5,260 nucleotides of DNA from Gulosibacter massiliensis. GTDB taxonomy: Bacteria; Actinomycetota; Actinomycetes; Actinomycetales; Microbacteriaceae. Both the position numbers and the translations under genes were made by a program. Of this stretch, positions 1 to 5,260 are shown one piece after another. Under the pieces are notes generated by a model, which saw only the letters and a program-made list of their open reading frames with translations, was not told the origin of the DNA and searched no databases. How positions within the stretch are numbered: position 1 is the first letter of the stretch; every line of letters begins with the position of its first letter. Location: contig CALPQP020000066.1 of assembly GCA_943325745.2 (NCBI GenBank), positions 1 to 5,260 of the forward strand, given 5' to 3'.

Positions 1-228
1 ACCGAAGGTGAACCCCGCCGCGAGCAGATAAGACACCAGCGTCGCGAGCCCGATGAGGAAAAGGACCAGCCACGTGCCAAACAGGATTCGTCCGAGTCGA
101 CGATTTCCCGCGAGCAACTGTGCCGAGCCGGGGATAAACAACGACATGACGATGAGCCACCACGCCCGACGGCGCATTACTGCACCGTCGTGAAGGTTTG
201 GGTTACGAATCGGTGATGTCAGACTCAC
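1..228 (-). CDS. LCP (LytR-CpsA-Psr) family protein, N-terminal part (3' end outside window)
   Basis: Seventy-six codons are visible before the window edge. LCP proteins are membrane-anchored phosphotransferases that attach wall polymers such as teichoic acids or arabinogalactan to peptidoglycan. The visible part holds a polar N-terminus of about 21 residues with an R-R-R cluster at 19-21, a hydrophobic stretch at about 22-40 ending in [16 protein letters not shown] (32-47), and a second strongly hydrophobic segment at about 48-73, likely a membrane anchor. The [13 protein letters not shown] wording is what I remember from the N-termini of Microbacteriaceae LCP proteins; the catalytic LCP domain would lie beyond the edge and is not seen. 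I chose the GTG at 228 because it overlaps the purE stop as GTGA, the frame is open from there, and family members carry a similar polar leader; ATG at 177 is the alternative. No good ribosome binding site precedes it, so coupling to purE translation is inferred. The family call rests on this N-terminus alone. Confidence 0.75.
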   Translation of the reverse strand, partial: MSLTSPIRNPNLHDGAVMRRRAWWLIVMSLFIPGSAQLLAGNRRLGRILFGTWLVLFLIGLATLVSYLLAAGFTFG

Positions 229-722
229 GAGAGCGAATCTTTGAGTGCAGCGTTTTTTTCGGCGACGCGGTCAGCCAAGGACAGGGAGTACTCGTCCAAT
301 TGAGCGGCGAGGGTCGGGCTCGAAATTGACAACATTCGAACCGCGAGCAACGCGGCGTTGGTGGAGTTTCCGATTGATACCGTAGCGACGGGAACTCCGC
401 CCGGCATTTGGACGATTGACAACAGCGAGTCGAGCCCGTCCAACTGAGACAACGCAATAGGGACGCCAATTACCGGCAAACTTGTGACCGAGGCCAGCAT
501 TCCCGGAAGATGCGCGGCGCCTCCAGCGCCAGCAATGATGACTGAGACACCATTCGAGCGAGCTTGTTTGCCCCACTCGATCATGGCCTCGGGGGTGCGA
601 TGGGCACTCAGCACCTGCACATCGGACGCGACGCCAAATTGTTCCAGGATGTCCTTGGCAGCGCTCATCGTTGGCCAATCCGAGTCGGATCCCATAACAA
701 CAGCGACGAGTGGCGTGCTCAC
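225..722 (-). CDS. purE: N5-carboxyaminoimidazole ribonucleotide mutase (PurE, class I)
   Basis: The cytoplasmic enzyme moves the carboxylate of N5-CAIR to C4 to give CAIR in de novo purine synthesis, using the product of PurK just upstream. The 165-residue protein has the usual bacterial length. The phosphate-binding GSDSDW lies at 11-16, the catalytic AHRTPE at 40-45 (His41), the glycine-rich [11 protein letters not shown] at 65-75 (His71, typical of class I enzymes) and [14 protein letters not shown] at 94-107, followed by GVPVATV at 109-115. A PurK partner next door fits class I rather than the AIR carboxylase of class II. The start is GTG at 722: a stop codon lies in frame 12 nt upstream, and the next in-frame start candidate (Met10) would remove the first beta strand. 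The purine-rich GGAAAGG (728-722) runs into the GTG, too close for a normal ribosome binding site. Nine nucleotides separate it from purK, and its stop overlaps the LCP gene. Confidence 0.98.
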   Translation of the reverse strand: MSTPLVAVVMGSDSDWPTMSAAKDILEQFGVASDVQVLSAHRTPEAMIEWGKQARSNGVSVIIAGAGGAAHLPGMLASVTSLPVIGVPIALSQLDGLDSLLSIVQMPGGVPVATVSIGNSTNAALLAVRMLSISSPTLAAQLDEYSLSLADRVAEKNAALKDSLS

Positions 723-730
723 CTTTCCAT
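719..730 (-). promoter_or_regulatory. purE translation start region with a three-codon frame overlapping the start
   Basis: One nucleotide after the purK stop (TAG, 734-732) comes ATG-GAA-AGG-TGA (730-719), whose TGA overlaps the purE GTG (722-720) as GTGA. The GGAAAGG inside it abuts the GTG with no spacer. A ribosome ending on purK could restart at the ATG, stop at TGA and restart on purE, giving stepwise coupling. This is inference: the layout is seen, but a four-codon frame can easily arise by chance. Confidence 0.3.
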
Positions 731-731
731 G

Positions 732-1835
732 CTAAATGTCGGCATGAAAGATTTCCGCCGCGGCGCGCGCCCTGGCCATGGTGTCGGTGACGTCGGTTCC
801 TGTCGCGGTGACGTGACCAACTTTGCGGCCTGCGCGCGGGTCCTTGCCATAGTTGTGAAGTTTTACGTCGCTGGATTGGGTCAAGCGGCTGTATCGCTCG
901 AGGTCCATCGAACCGAACACATTAACCATTACCGCCCACGGGTGGAGCGATTTGGTCGAACCGAGAGGCATGTCACAAATCGCGCGAAGGTGTTGTTCAA
1001 ACTGCGAGGTCACGCTGCCTTCGATGGTGACGTGGCCGGAATTGTGGGGTCGCATCGCCAATTCGTTGACGAGAAGGCGACCATCGGTCGTTTCGAACAG
1101 CTCGACCGCGAGGACACCGTTGACGTTCAAGTCAATCGCGATCTGTCGACCCAGTTCCGCGGCAACCTCGACGATGCGACTGTCGTCGGTTGGCGCAGGA
1201 AGAATCACTTCGGCGCACACGCCATTCGCCTGCGTCGTTTCGACCGCGGGCCAGACGGACGTCTCTCCGCTGGGGCGGCGGGCAACGAGCTGGGCGAGCT
1301 CACGTGAGAAATCGACCATCTCTTCCATCAGGACGGGGCCTCGATCCAACCATTCCGCGACCTGCGCGGCGTCGGTGACGACTGCGACTCCCTTACCGTC
1401 ATAACCACCGCGTGGCACTTTCGCGATGATACGGCCGCCGTTGGTATCGAGAAAACCCTTAACGTCAGCCGTTGTTTCGGCGACTCCCCAGACAGGAAGT
1501 GGGTGACCCAATTCTTCAAGAGTGTGCCGCATCACGATCTTGTCCTGAGCGACAGCGAGCGTCGCGGATCCTGGTCTCACAGCGACACCCGCCTTTTCGA
1601 GGGCCACGATGATGTCAGATGGCACGTGCTCGTGGTCGAACGTGATCACGTCCACGCCTCGGGCGAATGTCAAAACAGTGTCGAGGTCACGAAAATCCCC
1701 CACGGTCGTTGCGCGATCGCGGGCCGAAGAATCGTTCGTTTCCGCCAGAACCCTCAGTTCGAAACCTAGTTCGATAGCGGGGCCGATCATCATCCGGGCG
1801 AGTTGGCCTCCCCCGATGACACCGATGACTCGCAC
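732..1835 (-). CDS. purK: 5-(carboxyamino)imidazole ribonucleotide synthase (PurK, ATP-grasp)
   Basis: PurK uses ATP and bicarbonate to carboxylate AIR to N5-CAIR, the substrate of PurE encoded 9 nt downstream. The 367-residue protein has the usual length and shows the full ATP-grasp layout: an N-terminal nucleotide-fold motif IGGGQLARMM (7-16), TFDHEHVP (65-72), the flexible glycine-rich ATP loop PRGGYDGKGV (141-150), the adenine-contacting region LMEEMVDFSREL (169-180), metal-binding acidic residues in VLAVELFE (241-248) and VNELAMRPHNSGH (256-268), and a C-terminal LHNYGKDPRAGRKVGH (327-342) that closes the active site. In the NE-x-A-x-RPHNSGH motif, Met261 stands where many relatives have Pro, probably harmless. 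The GTG at 1835 is chosen because AAAGGAG (1846-1840) precedes it by four nucleotides and it begins directly at the first beta strand. All expected catalytic motifs are present, so the gene is judged intact. Confidence 0.98.
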   Translation of the reverse strand: MRVIGVIGGGQLARMMIGPAIELGFELRVLAETNDSSARDRATTVGDFRDLDTVLTFARGVDVITFDHEHVPSDIIVALEKAGVAVRPGSATLAVAQDKIVMRHTLEELGHPLPVWGVAETTADVKGFLDTNGGRIIAKVPRGGYDGKGVAVVTDAAQVAEWLDRGPVLMEEMVDFSRELAQLVARRPSGETSVWPAVETTQANGVCAEVILPAPTDDSRIVEVAAELGRQIAIDLNVNGVLAVELFETTDGRLLVNELAMRPHNSGHVTIEGSVTSQFEQHLRAICDMPLGSTKSLHPWAVMVNVFGSMDLERYSRLTQSSDVKLHNYGKDPRAGRKVGHVTATGTDVTDTMARARAAAEIFHADI

Positions 1836-1839
1836 AGCA

Positions 1840-1846
1840 CTCCTTT
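1840..1846 (-). promoter_or_regulatory. Ribosome binding site of purK
   Basis: AAAGGAG lies four nucleotides before the GTG at 1835 and is the best match to the anti-Shine-Dalgarno sequence among the starts seen here. It fixes the purK start and suggests that purK is initiated independently of birA, which ends 35 nt upstream. I see no convincing promoter or terminator hairpin in those 35 nt, so transcriptional read-through from birA is likely. Confidence 0.75.
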
Positions 1847-1870
1847 GGACGGGATGAGGACTGTTTCAGC

Positions 1871-2605
1871 CTACCGAACCGACTCGTGGCCCCCGAGGCG
1901 AAGATGCGTGACGTCCCCCGCCACGAATTCTTCGGTGCCGTTTACGGTCTCGACGAGAAGCGAGCCCGTGAGCCCGAGCCCCGTCGCGCGGCCCGATGCG
2001 ACACGGCCGTCGGGCAATTCAATCCAAACCTGACGTCCGACGGTATCGATGGCGCTCTGGAGTTCAGCCAGCAATTGGTCATTATCGAGGGTTTGGGCAC
2101 TTCGAATCACCGCGTCGGCGAGCACAGGCACGATGGTCGAGGAGGTGAGTGAGACGCCCTCCGCCGCGAGTGACGTCACGGTGTCGGCCATGAGCCCGTC
2201 GGGGATGCCCGTGACGTTGATCCCGATTCCGACGGCGATTCGATCCGTGTCCAGCGATTCGATCAGTATTCCTGCCACCTTGCGACCGCCGACAAGAACG
2301 TCGTTGGGCCACTTGACCGTCGTAAGAATTCCCTCCTGAGCGTGACCGGAGATGATGCCAGCCAATGCGACGGCGACACACAGTGGCAACCGCGTCATGT
2401 GGGCTGGCAAGCCCAGCGCAGCGCGTGAGATAACAACGGTCATCGCGACACCAGTTCCCGGGTCCATCGACCATATTCGGTCCATTCGCCCTCGTCCTGC
2501 GGTCTGGTCCGATGTCGCGATCACGTCCCCGTGACCGAAATCGGTCGATTGAGCGGTTCGACTCGTCGACTCGACCTGATCAAACCAGTGAATGACCGCG
2601 ACCAC
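1871..2605 (-). CDS. birA: Biotin--[acetyl-CoA-carboxylase] ligase, monofunctional
   Basis: The enzyme makes biotinyl-5'-AMP from biotin and ATP and transfers biotin to the lysine of biotin-carrier domains, the cofactor step needed by the carboxylase encoded just upstream. The 244-residue product starts straight at the catalytic domain (VIHWFDQVESTS, 4-15) and has no N-terminal helix-turn-helix, so it should not be a biotin-operon repressor. Visible motifs are TSDQTAGRGRMDRIW (31-45; the biotin/ATP loop), TVKWPNDVLVGGRKVAGIL (96-114; catalytic Lys98) and AVGIGINV (124-131). A small C-terminal BPL domain follows at about 199-236 (GRVASGRATGLG, GEL-like strands, AGDVTHLR). Asp42 replaces Gly in the GRGRxGRxW consensus, a change I recall in other actinobacterial ligases. 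The GTG at 2605 is chosen because it overlaps the accE stop as TAGTG and the protein then matches the family start; there is no ribosome binding site, so coupling is inferred. A start at 2887 would add 94 arginine-rich residues that are out-of-frame accD/accE sequence. Confidence 0.95.
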   Translation of the reverse strand: MVAVIHWFDQVESTSRTAQSTDFGHGDVIATSDQTAGRGRMDRIWSMDPGTGVAMTVVISRAALGLPAHMTRLPLCVAVALAGIISGHAQEGILTTVKWPNDVLVGGRKVAGILIESLDTDRIAVGIGINVTGIPDGLMADTVTSLAAEGVSLTSSTIVPVLADAVIRSAQTLDNDQLLAELQSAIDTVGRQVWIELPDGRVASGRATGLGLTGSLLVETVNGTEEFVAGDVTHLRLGGHESVR

Positions 2606-2826
2606 TAGCGCAGCGGATTCGACCAGGTTCGACCGGCGACGGGATCGCGAGGTGCGCGCGTGTCGCGAGTCCAGCCATCGACACGCTTGTCCTCTTCGAC
2701 CGCTCCGCCTTCGCGCAGCATCCCCGCCACGACGGCGATTACCGCGGCTTCCTGGTCGGGAGAGGGGGAACCTCCCACGACGTGGATCTGCGTGAGCGGG
2801 TGAAGGTCCGGTGCTGGTTCGGCCAT
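2605..2826 (-). CDS. accE: Acyl-CoA carboxylase epsilon subunit (AccE-like)
   Basis: Small epsilon subunits of actinobacterial acyl-CoA carboxylases bind the alpha-beta complex and raise its activity. The 73-residue product has the expected pattern: a short acidic/proline leader (1-10), a beta-strand and helix core ITQ-type TQIHVVGGSPSPDQEAAVIA (12-31) matching the family's 'V..G.PT.EE.AA..AV', then a hydrophobic helix to about 38 and a variable charged linker. It ends with a Trp-containing tail, GWTRDTRAPRDP (51-62) and RTWSNPLR (66-73), as in relatives. Position directly after accD is the usual one. Its ATG (2826-2824) shares one base with the accD stop as TAATG, and the stop shares one base with the birA GTG as TAGTG. 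No Shine-Dalgarno sequence precedes the ATG; a small hairpin lies there instead. The family is poorly conserved, so the call depends partly on position and size. Confidence 0.85.
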   Translation of the reverse strand: MAEPAPDLHPLTQIHVVGGSPSPDQEAAVIAVVAGMLREGGAVEEDKRVDGWTRDTRAPRDPVAGRTWSNPLR

Positions 2827-4424
2827 TAGAGCGGGATGTTCCCGTGCTTCTTGGCCGGCATGCTGGCGCGCTTCGTCCCGAGAGCACGCATAGACCGAAT
2901 AATCGCGATTCGCGTCATGTGTGGGTAGATGACGTTATCGATCTCGCCACGCTCAGCGGCGAGGAATGGACTCGCAACATTCTGGGTGTACTCGCTCGCC
3001 AGTTTCGCGCGCAGTGCCGCGACATCCTCACCATTTTCTTCGGCTTCCTTGATTTCAGCGCGGTACAAAATGTTGACAGCTCCCTGACCGCCCATGACGG
3101 CGAGTTCCGCGGTCGGCCACGCCATGTTGATGTCAGCACCAAGATGCTTCGAACCCATCACGATGTATGCCCCGCCGTAGGCCTTGCGCGTGATCACGGT
3201 GATGAGGGGCACGGTCGCTTCGGAATAGGCATAGAGCAACTTCGCGCCTCGGCGAATGACCCCCTGCCACTCCTGGTCGGTTCCCGGCAAGAAACCGGGA
3301 ACGTCGACGAGCGTAATGATGGGGAGCCCGAACGCATCGCAAAAGCGGACGAATCGGGCAGCCTTCTCGCTGGCTTCGATGTTGAGCGTTCCCGCCATCT
3401 CCTTCGGTTGGTTGGCGACCACTCCGACCGGTTTTCCTTCGACACGGGCAAAACCAATGATGATGTTGGGCGCGAACAGCGGTTGGACCTCGAGGAAGGA
3501 ATCATCGTCCACCGACCTAGCAATGACATCGAGCATGTCGTACGGCTGGTTCGCGCTGTCCGGAATGATCACGTCGAGTTCTTTGTCGGCCTCGGTCGGG
3601 GTCTCGGACACGACGGATGCGTACAGCGGGTGTTCAGCGAGGTTGTTTTGTGGCAAGTAGGCGAGTACCGAACGCACGTAATCGAACGCGTCGGGCTCGT
3701 CGCTCGCAAGATAGTGCGAAACCCCGGTTCGCACCGAGTGCGTTTCCGCGCCACCGAGTTCTTCCATGCCGACGTCTTCGCCCGTCACCGCCTTGATCAC
3801 GTCGGGTCCCGTGACGAACATTTGGCTCGTTTTGTCGACCATGACGACGAAGTCGGTGAGAGCGGGTGAATATACCGCGCCACCCGCTGCCGGACCGCAA
3901 ATGATCGAGAACTGCGGAATCACACCGCTCGACTGAGTGTTGAGACGGAAAATCTCGCCGTACTTCCCTAAGGCCGTCACGCCTTCTTGAATTCGAGCGC
4001 CGCCCGAATCGAGGATTCCGATGATGGGTACACCCGCTTTGAGCGCGTATTCCTGAAGTTTGACGATTTTGGCACCGGCTGCTTCTCCTAGCGAACCGCC
4101 GAACACGCTAAAGTCCTGGCTGAAGATACCTACCTCGCGACCGTGAATTCGGCCAACGCCCATGATGACGGCGTCGCGGTCGGGGCGCTTGCCCGAGTCC
4201 CCGAACGAGTCGCCGCGCGAACGAACGAACTTGTCAATTTCGGTGAAGCCGGTGCCAGGGTCGACGAGTTGCATTATGCGCGCCATCGCCGAATTCTTGC
4301 CCTTGGCTTTTTGTTTTTCGGTCGCGGCCTTTTGCGCCTCATCGAGTCGCTTGAGTCGCTCGGCAAAATCAGCGATTCGTTCAGCGGTCGTCGCGGGTCC
4401 GGGGGTCGGTTTCTTCTCGCTCAC
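2826..4424 (-). CDS. accD: Acyl-CoA carboxylase carboxyltransferase (beta) subunit, AccD/PccB type
   Basis: This subunit transfers the carboxyl group from carboxybiotin to an acyl-CoA, giving malonyl-CoA or methylmalonyl-CoA for lipid synthesis in the cytoplasm. The 532-residue protein has the usual length and two crotonase-like halves. In the first half are [14 protein letters not shown] (101-114), the oxyanion loop [11 protein letters not shown] (138-148) and [17 protein letters not shown] (176-192). In the second half are [20 protein letters not shown] (336-355), [12 protein letters not shown] (374-385), the oxyanion loop [17 protein letters not shown] (413-429) and [19 protein letters not shown] (435-453). 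It ends in KKHGNIPL, a typical PccB-family tail. Ile421 occupies the position equivalent to Asp422 of Streptomyces coelicolor PccB, where, as I recall, Asp favours propionyl-CoA and Ile favours acetyl-CoA; substrate choice is therefore open. GTG at 4424 is preceded by AAGG with a 7-nt spacer; the ATG two bases upstream is closed at once by TGA. The biotin-carrying alpha subunit is not in the window. Confidence 0.97.
   Translation of the reverse strand: MSEKKPTPGPATTAERIADFAERLKRLDEAQKAATEKQKAKGKNSAMARIMQLVDPGTGFTEIDKFVRSRGDSFGDSGKRPDRDAVIMGVGRIHGREVGIFSQDFSVFGGSLGEAAGAKIVKLQEYALKAGVPIIGILDSGGARIQEGVTALGKYGEIFRLNTQSSGVIPQFSIICGPAAGGAVYSPALTDFVVMVDKTSQMFVTGPDVIKAVTGEDVGMEELGGAETHSVRTGVSHYLASDEPDAFDYVRSVLAYLPQNNLAEHPLYASVVSETPTEADKELDVIIPDSANQPYDMLDVIARSVDDDSFLEVQPLFAPNIIIGFARVEGKPVGVVANQPKEMAGTLNIEASEKAARFVRFCDAFGLPIITLVDVPGFLPGTDQEWQGVIRRGAKLLYAYSEATVPLITVITRKAYGGAYIVMGSKHLGADINMAWPTAELAVMGGQGAVNILYRAEIKEAEENGEDVAALRAKLASEYTQNVASPFLAAERGEIDNVIYPHMTRIAIIRSMRALGTKRASMPAKKHGNIPL
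2832..2844 (-). repeat. Small perfect inverted repeat before the accE start
   Basis: CGGGA-ACA-TCCCG forms a five-pair GC-rich stem with a three-base loop inside the last codons of accD (Gly-Asn-Ile-Pro) and ends five nucleotides before the accE ATG. It occupies the place where a Shine-Dalgarno sequence would be. It is too short and lacks a U-tract, so it is not a terminator. A role in making accE translation depend on ribosomes finishing accD is possible but inferred, and coding constraint or chance could explain it. Confidence 0.35.
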
Positions 4425-4459
4425 ATATTTACCTTAGCGAGAGTGCGTTGTCGGGGCAC
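4425..4459 (-). promoter_or_regulatory. Leader of accD: ribosome binding site and possible -10 element
   Basis: This 35-nt gap separates the methyltransferase stop from the accD GTG. AAGG (4435-4432) sits seven nucleotides before the GTG and is a plausible weak ribosome binding site. The same bases form TAAGGT (4436-4431), which fits the actinobacterial -10 pattern TANNNT; six nucleotides then separate it from the GTG, the spacing expected of a leaderless transcript beginning at the start codon. No recognisable -35 hexamer stands 16-18 nt upstream. The two readings cannot be separated from sequence alone, so the ribosome binding site is more secure than the promoter. Confidence 0.35.
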
Positions 4460-5260
4460 CTATCCCCGCGGATTCTCGTCCTTGACGAACGTCACGATGG
4501 TTTCGACGTGGTGGGTGTGCGGGAACAAATCGAGGGCACGAAGGCGCTTCGGGCGATAGCCGTGTTCGCGCGCAAACGCGATGTCACGCGACAAGGCAAC
4601 CGGGTCGCACGCGACATAGACAATCTGGGCAGGAGCGAGTCGGCCGAGAGTCGCCATGACCTCACGACCCGCTCCCGAGCGCGGGGGATCGAGAACAACC
4701 GTTCCCGCCGCGAGTCGCGACCGTTCCGTCGGAGTCGCACGCTGATCGAGTGTGCGCAGCCACTTTTCGACCGTGCCCGTTTCGGCAAACGCGCCGACCC
4801 ACTCACTGAGGTTTTCGCCCGCGTGTTCGGTCGCGCGCTCGTCTGATTCGACGCTCGTGACTCGGGTCGATGGTCCACCGAGGTCGGCGAGCGCCACCGC
4901 GAACAAGCCAACGCCGCCGTAGAGGTCAAGGTTGAGCGCTGTGGCGTCGAAATGGACAGGGTCAATCGCGTCCCGAACCTCGGCCGTCAGGGTCGTGGCT
5001 GCTTCGCGGTGAACCTGCCAGAAACCGTTGTCATCGACACGGAATTCGCGGTTTCCCACTCGTTCGCGAATGACCGTCGGTTTTTGTTCACCGACAATGA
5101 GCCGTGGGTCGCCGATCGACGGTGACAGCACGTCGACCGAGCCGAACATCCCATAGTTGTCGGCCAGTCGCGCGATGCGATTGGTTCCCTCGGTCGCGAG
5201 CGGCAGGGACTTCACGACGATGATGTCATGCGACCGGCGGGCGCGTGGACCGACCTGGCC
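4460..5260 (-). CDS. Class I SAM-dependent RNA 5-methyluridine methyltransferase (TrmA/RumA family), C-terminal part
   Basis: The family methylates C5 of a specific uridine in rRNA or tRNA using S-adenosylmethionine. The frame stays open to the window edge, giving 266 residues before the TAG stop, so the gene begins upstream; GTG at 5215 is an internal valine because in-frame family-like sequence (RARRSHDIIVVKSLPL, 6-21) precedes it. Visible elements are FWQVHREAA (80-88, the F-x-Q motif), the SAM-binding LDLYGGVGLFA (111-121), acidic Glu138 in SVESDE that should bind the SAM ribose, VVLDPPRSGAG (188-198), VYVACDPVALSRD (214-226) with the nucleophilic Cys218, and HHVETIVTF (250-258) with the catalytic-base Glu253. 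All catalytic residues are therefore present. Full-length relatives have roughly 400 residues with an N-terminal TRAM RNA-binding domain, which would lie outside the window. The exact RNA target cannot be told from this part. It is separated from accD by 35 nt. Confidence 0.9.
   Translation of the reverse strand, partial: GQVGPRARRSHDIIVVKSLPLATEGTNRIARLADNYGMFGSVDVLSPSIGDPRLIVGEQKPTVIRERVGNREFRVDDNGFWQVHREAATTLTAEVRDAIDPVHFDATALNLDLYGGVGLFAVALADLGGPSTRVTSVESDERATEHAGENLSEWVGAFAETGTVEKWLRTLDQRATPTERSRLAAGTVVLDPPRSGAGREVMATLGRLAPAQIVYVACDPVALSRDIAFAREHGYRPKRLRALDLFPHTHHVETIVTFVKDENPRG

Noticed and set aside
564..1307. Plus-strand open frame of about 247 codons opposite purK and purE
   Set aside because: It is antisense to two genes with intact catalytic motifs, its composition is that of a mirrored frame, and it has no convincing start signals.
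2235..2264. Direct repeat GCGATTCGATC (2235-2245 and 2254-2264) inside birA
   Set aside because: Both copies are in coding sequence and are explained by similar codons in two short stretches. Two copies of 11 bases in GC-rich coding DNA are not evidence of an element.
2558..2579. TCGA-rich near-palindrome in the 5' part of birA (repeated CGACTCG)
   Set aside because: It encodes the conserved VESTSRT stretch through Ser, Thr and Arg codons. The symmetry is imperfect and there is no nearby promoter for an operator to act on.
2606..2887. N-terminal extension of the biotin ligase reaching back to 2887
   Set aside because: The added 94 residues are Arg/Ser/Pro-rich low-complexity sequence that reads accE and the end of accD out of frame. 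The TAGTG junction at 2605 gives a normal family N-terminus.
2811..3869. Long open frame on the plus strand (about 350 codons) opposite accD
   Set aside because: It lies wholly antisense to a fully conserved carboxyltransferase gene. Its product is rich in Arg, His, Asp and Val as expected from mirrored GC-rich codons, and it shows no recognisable domain.
4452..4468. CGGGG/CCCCG inverted repeat at the end of the methyltransferase gene as a terminator
   Set aside because: The stem is only five pairs with a seven-base loop, overlaps the stop codon and is not followed by a U-tract. It is too weak to call an intrinsic terminator.
1..5260. Search for a mobile element, defence system, CRISPR array, RNA gene or riboswitch
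   Set aside because: Genes fill the window on one strand with gaps of at most 35 nt. All are recognisable housekeeping families, and no tRNA-like, repeat-array or transposase-like sequence was seen.

Overview
The window reads as a compact stretch of an actinobacterial chromosome. Gene order and protein wording most resemble the family Microbacteriaceae. This assignment comes from recognising protein families (actinobacterial AccD with a small AccE partner, TRAM-type RNA methyltransferase, LCP protein with the '[13 protein letters not shown]' N-terminus). No database search was run. Base composition is moderately GC-rich and GTG starts are common: accD, birA, purK, purE and the LCP gene all use GTG.

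All seven genes lie on the minus strand, so transcription runs from high to low coordinates. The order is: RNA m5U methyltransferase (4460-5260, 5' end outside the window), accD acyl-CoA carboxylase carboxyltransferase (2826-4424), accE epsilon subunit (2605-2826), birA biotin-protein ligase (1871-2605), purK (732-1835), purE (225-722), and an LCP-family envelope protein (1-228, 3' end outside the window). Spacing is very tight: 35 nt, 1-nt overlap (TAATG), 1-nt overlap (TAGTG), 35 nt, 9 nt and 4-nt overlap (GTGA). No gap exceeds 35 nt, and no intrinsic terminator, RNA gene, mobile element or CRISPR array is visible.

The genes form functional blocks. AccD and AccE are the carboxyltransferase and epsilon parts of a biotin-dependent acyl-CoA carboxylase, and the ligase coupled directly behind them attaches biotin to that enzyme's biotin-carrier subunit, which is encoded elsewhere. 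PurK and PurE carry out the two-step ATP-dependent carboxylation of AIR to CAIR in purine synthesis. The LCP protein probably attaches glycopolymers to the cell wall. The link between blocks looks like conserved housekeeping synteny rather than a dedicated system.

I found no previously undescribed system. The points worth a second look are small: an isoleucine at the known acyl-CoA specificity position of AccD, a chain of stop/start overlaps without ribosome binding sites from accD through birA, a tiny ATG-GAA-AGG-TGA frame overlapping the purE start, and start-codon choices that shorten birA and lengthen the LCP protein relative to naive calls.
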